NCBI GenBank assembly: GCA_900545925.1
Contig: URAZ01000012.1
Location: forward strand, 17,829-81,828
Length of the DNA stretch: 64,000 nucleotides
Reading direction: 5' to 3'
Source: an uncultured Eubacteriales bacterium
GTDB taxonomy: Bacteria; Bacillota; Clostridia; Oscillospirales; Oscillospiraceae
This document shows positions 62,256 to 64,000 of the stretch, piece by piece. The translations under genes were made by a program, and so were the position numbers. The first letter of the stretch is position 1. Each line of letters opens with the position of its first letter. Under the pieces are notes generated by a model. The model was not told where the DNA came from. It did not search any database and saw nothing but the letters and a program-made list of their open reading frames with translations.

Positions 62256-63656
62256 TGTCAGCTTGTTTTTGTCGAAGAAATACTCTTTCGTCAGCTTCGC
62301 CACGACGCCGGACAGGGCAAACAGGGCGATAAAGTTCGGAATCGCCATGAGGCCGTTGAACGTATCGGCAATATCCCACACCACGTCGAGCGACGCGACC
62401 GCACCGATCACGACGACGATGATGAACACCACCTGATAAGCCTTCGAGACTTTGAGGCCGAACAGATACTGGACACAGCGGCTGCCGTAGAGCGACCATC
62501 CAAGAATCGTTGTAAACGCGAAAAGCATCAGCGCCAGCGCGACAAAGACGGAAGCGAATTTCTGGCCGAACATGGTGGCAAACGCGGCAGTGATGAGTTC
62601 GGAGCCGACTTTATGGCCGAAGGTGATGTCTACGCCGCTGCAAATGATAGTCAGGGCCGTCAGGGTGCAGATGACAATGGTATCGGCAAAGACCTCAAAA
62701 ATGCCGTACAGGCCTTGTTGGACTGGACTCTTGGTATCAGCCGCCGCGTGGGCAATGGCTGCAGAACCGAGGCCGGCTTCGTTGGAGAATGCGCTTCTGC
62801 GCAGACCCCAGACGATCGTCTGCTTGAGCGCAATGCCACTAGCTGCGCCGCCGAGCGCCTTGGGTGTAAACGCTGTGGCAAAAATCTTGCCGAAAGCCGG
62901 GCCAATATTGCCGGCATGGCCGAAAATCACGACCAGCGCGAAGATGATGTACAAAACGCTCATAACTGGGACAAGTTTTTCCGCCACGGCGCCGATGCGC
63001 TTGATGCCGCCGAAAAGGATTACACCGATCAGCGCGGCAATCACAACGCCGAACACGAAGTTCAGCAGCTTCCGCTCCCCTTCCGCTGCCGGAATAAAGG
63101 CGTCGATGGCGTCGTTCAGGGAGCCAACGATGGAGTTGACCTGCGACATGTTGCCGATGCCGAAGGAGGCGATGGCCGCAAAGACGCAGAACAGAATGCC
63201 GACCCACTGCCAATGCTTGCAGAGGCCGTTTTTGACGTAGTACATCGGGCCGCCGACCCAGTCACCCTTCGCGTCGCGCTCACGGTACTGGATAGACAGT
63301 GTAACCTCGGAATATTTGATCATCATACCGAGCAGCGCCGCCAGCCACAGCCAGAACACTGCACCGTAGCCGCCGAGCGCGATGGCCTGCGAGGTGCCGA
63401 CAATATTGCCGGTGCCGACCGTCGCGGCCAGTGCCGTTGTGACGGCCTGCAGGGGCGTGACCGCGCCTGCGCCTGCCTCCTGCTTCTGGAACATCTTTCC
63501 GACCGTGTTTTTCATCGCATAGCCGAAGCGCGTGAACTGAATCCCGCGATTGCGAATGGTCAGATACAGACCGCCGACGATGGTACATGGCAGAAAGATA
63601 TACAGCCATGCGACCGTATTCAGGCTCCCCGTAAAGAAATTGATGATAGCTTCCAT
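62250..63656 (-). CDS. Sodium:alanine-type symporter (AGCS family)
   Basis: The 468-residue protein has about eleven membrane helices and the AGCS marks ATVGTGNIVGTSQAIALGG, GGPMYYVKNGL and AFSNEAGLGSAAIAHAAA. It imports alanine or glycine with Na+. The gene is monocistronic with its own near-consensus promoter. Amino-acid uptake suits a cell that ferments histidine and glutamate. Substrate within the family cannot be fixed from sequence. Confidence 0.94.
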   Translation of the reverse strand: MEAIINFFTGSLNTVAWLYIFLPCTIVGGLYLTIRNRGIQFTRFGYAMKNTVGKMFQKQEAGAGAVTPLQAVTTALAATVGTGNIVGTSQAIALGGYGAVFWLWLAALLGMMIKYSEVTLSIQYRERDAKGDWVGGPMYYVKNGLCKHWQWVGILFCVFAAIASFGIGNMSQVNSIVGSLNDAIDAFIPAAEGERKLLNFVFGVVIAALIGVILFGGIKRIGAVAEKLVPVMSVLYIIFALVVIFGHAGNIGPAFGKIFATAFTPKALGGAASGIALKQTIVWGLRRSAFSNEAGLGSAAIAHAAADTKSPVQQGLYGIFEVFADTIVICTLTALTIICSGVDITFGHKVGSELITAAFATMFGQKFASVFVALALMLFAFTTILGWSLYGSRCVQYLFGLKVSKAYQVVFIIVVVIGAVASLDVVWDIADTFNGLMAIPNFIALFALSGVVAKLTKEYFFDKNKLTK

Positions 63657-63722
63657 AGTTCTCCTTTCCGGACATCCCGCGGACGTCCATCTCCCTTTTT
63701 AGAATATAAAAGTATGGAACAC

Positions 63723-63751
63723 ACTATACCATAAAATAGCTTTTTAATCAA
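63723..63751 (-). promoter_or_regulatory. Promoter of the symporter gene
   Basis: TTGATT (63746-63751), a 17-bp spacer and TATAGT (63723-63728) on the minus strand. Confidence 0.75.
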
Positions 63752-63846
63752 TTTAAATGATTACACAGCAATGTAGAAAATTGCTGTGGACATTTGTTCA
63801 TATTGCGAGGACATGCACAAAATTTAAATATCCCGCGAAAAAGGGA

Positions 63847-63875
63847 TTGACGCAGCGGAAAAAACGTGCTATATT
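63847..63875 (+). promoter_or_regulatory. Promoter of the tRNA gene
   Basis: TTGACG (63847-63852), a 17-bp spacer and TATATT (63870-63875), 17 bp before the tRNA. Confidence 0.8.
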
Positions 63876-63892
63876 ATTCAGGCAATCGGGAT

Positions 63893-63968
63893 GCTAGTGT
63901 GGCTCAGTCGGTAGAGCAGCTGATTCGTAATCAGCAGGTCGCCGGTTCAAGTCCGGCCACTAGCTCCA
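63893..63968 (+). tRNA. tRNA-Thr (anticodon CGT)
   Basis: A complete 76-nt cloverleaf: acceptor GCTAGTG/CACTAGC, D arm with AGTCGGTAGA, anticodon stem CTGAT/ATCAG with loop TCGTA giving anticodon CGT, T arm GCCGG-TTCAAGT-CCGGC, discriminator T and encoded CCA. It reads ACG codons. Confidence 0.96.
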
Positions 63969-63972
63969 GAAA

Positions 63973-64000
63973 CCGGTGAAAATCGAGAGATTTTCGCCGG
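63973..64000 (+). terminator. Terminator stem after the tRNA, cut by window end
   Basis: CCGGTGAAAATC pairs with GATTTTCGCCGG around a GAGA loop; the expected U run lies outside the window. Confidence 0.7.

Noticed and set aside
62244..63734. 496-codon plus-strand frame opposite the symporter
   Set aside because: It is the antisense of an AGCS gene whose membrane motifs are unmistakable.

Overview
The window looks like chromosomal DNA of a strictly fermentative, GC-rich Clostridia, most likely an Oscillospiraceae-type gut bacterium. That is an inference from strong AGGAGG ribosome sites, SLH-anchored surface proteins, a lysyl-tRNA synthetase with a C-terminal tRNA-binding domain, glutamate fermentation through methylaspartate, ECF vitamin transport and BlaI/M56 regulatory pairs. 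No phage, CRISPR array or rRNA is present.

Layout: 1-1.8 kb, 5' part of a secreted InlB-repeat surface protein. 2.0-2.5 kb, a cobalamin-type riboswitch with an attenuator in front of a 51-residue DUF2292 gene. 2.5-10 kb, a LysR regulator, then an F-type ATP synthase operon without atpH, whose alpha subunit carries a delta-like N-terminal extension. 10.2-12.1 kb, a BlaI/M56 pair with a perfect operator. 12.3-30 kb, the metabolic core: citD-citE-citF, mesaconase, glmS-glmL-glmE and mal, then a lone P-loop gene, then hutH-ftcD-fchA-hutD-hutU-hutI. Together these take histidine to glutamate and then, through the B12-dependent methylaspartate route, to acetate and pyruvate.

30-34 kb is a ribose-type ABC importer. 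34-38.6 kb holds two small membrane proteins, a CtpA protease, greA and lysS. 38.6-41 kb is a small AT-richer island (LytTR plus DUF3021 pair and gene fragments) that has duplicated and replaced the 3' end of lysS. 41-46 kb has argS, mogA, an IclR regulator and a decaying molybdate-uptake locus (MoeA-like/ModB fusion, no modA, modC with two frameshifts). 46-50 kb has a second BlaI/M56 pair, an ATC-hydrolase-family gene and a methyltransferase.

50.3-62 kb starts with an unrecognised structured RNA with its own promoter and terminator. It is followed by a 2291-residue SLH surface protein with DUF4430 (transcobalamin-like) domains, a DUF4430 lipoprotein and an ECF transporter (T, fused AA', S). 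This reads as a cell-envelope capture-and-import system, probably for a cobalamin-like ligand. The window ends with a DUF1653 gene, a sodium:alanine-type symporter and tRNA-Thr(CGT).

B12 links several parts: a B12 riboswitch, a B12-dependent mutase and a probable corrinoid importer. The clearest oddities are the delta-alpha ATP synthase fusion, the untyped leader RNA before the DUF4430/ECF operon, the lysS 3'-end replacement and the MoeA-ModB fusion.
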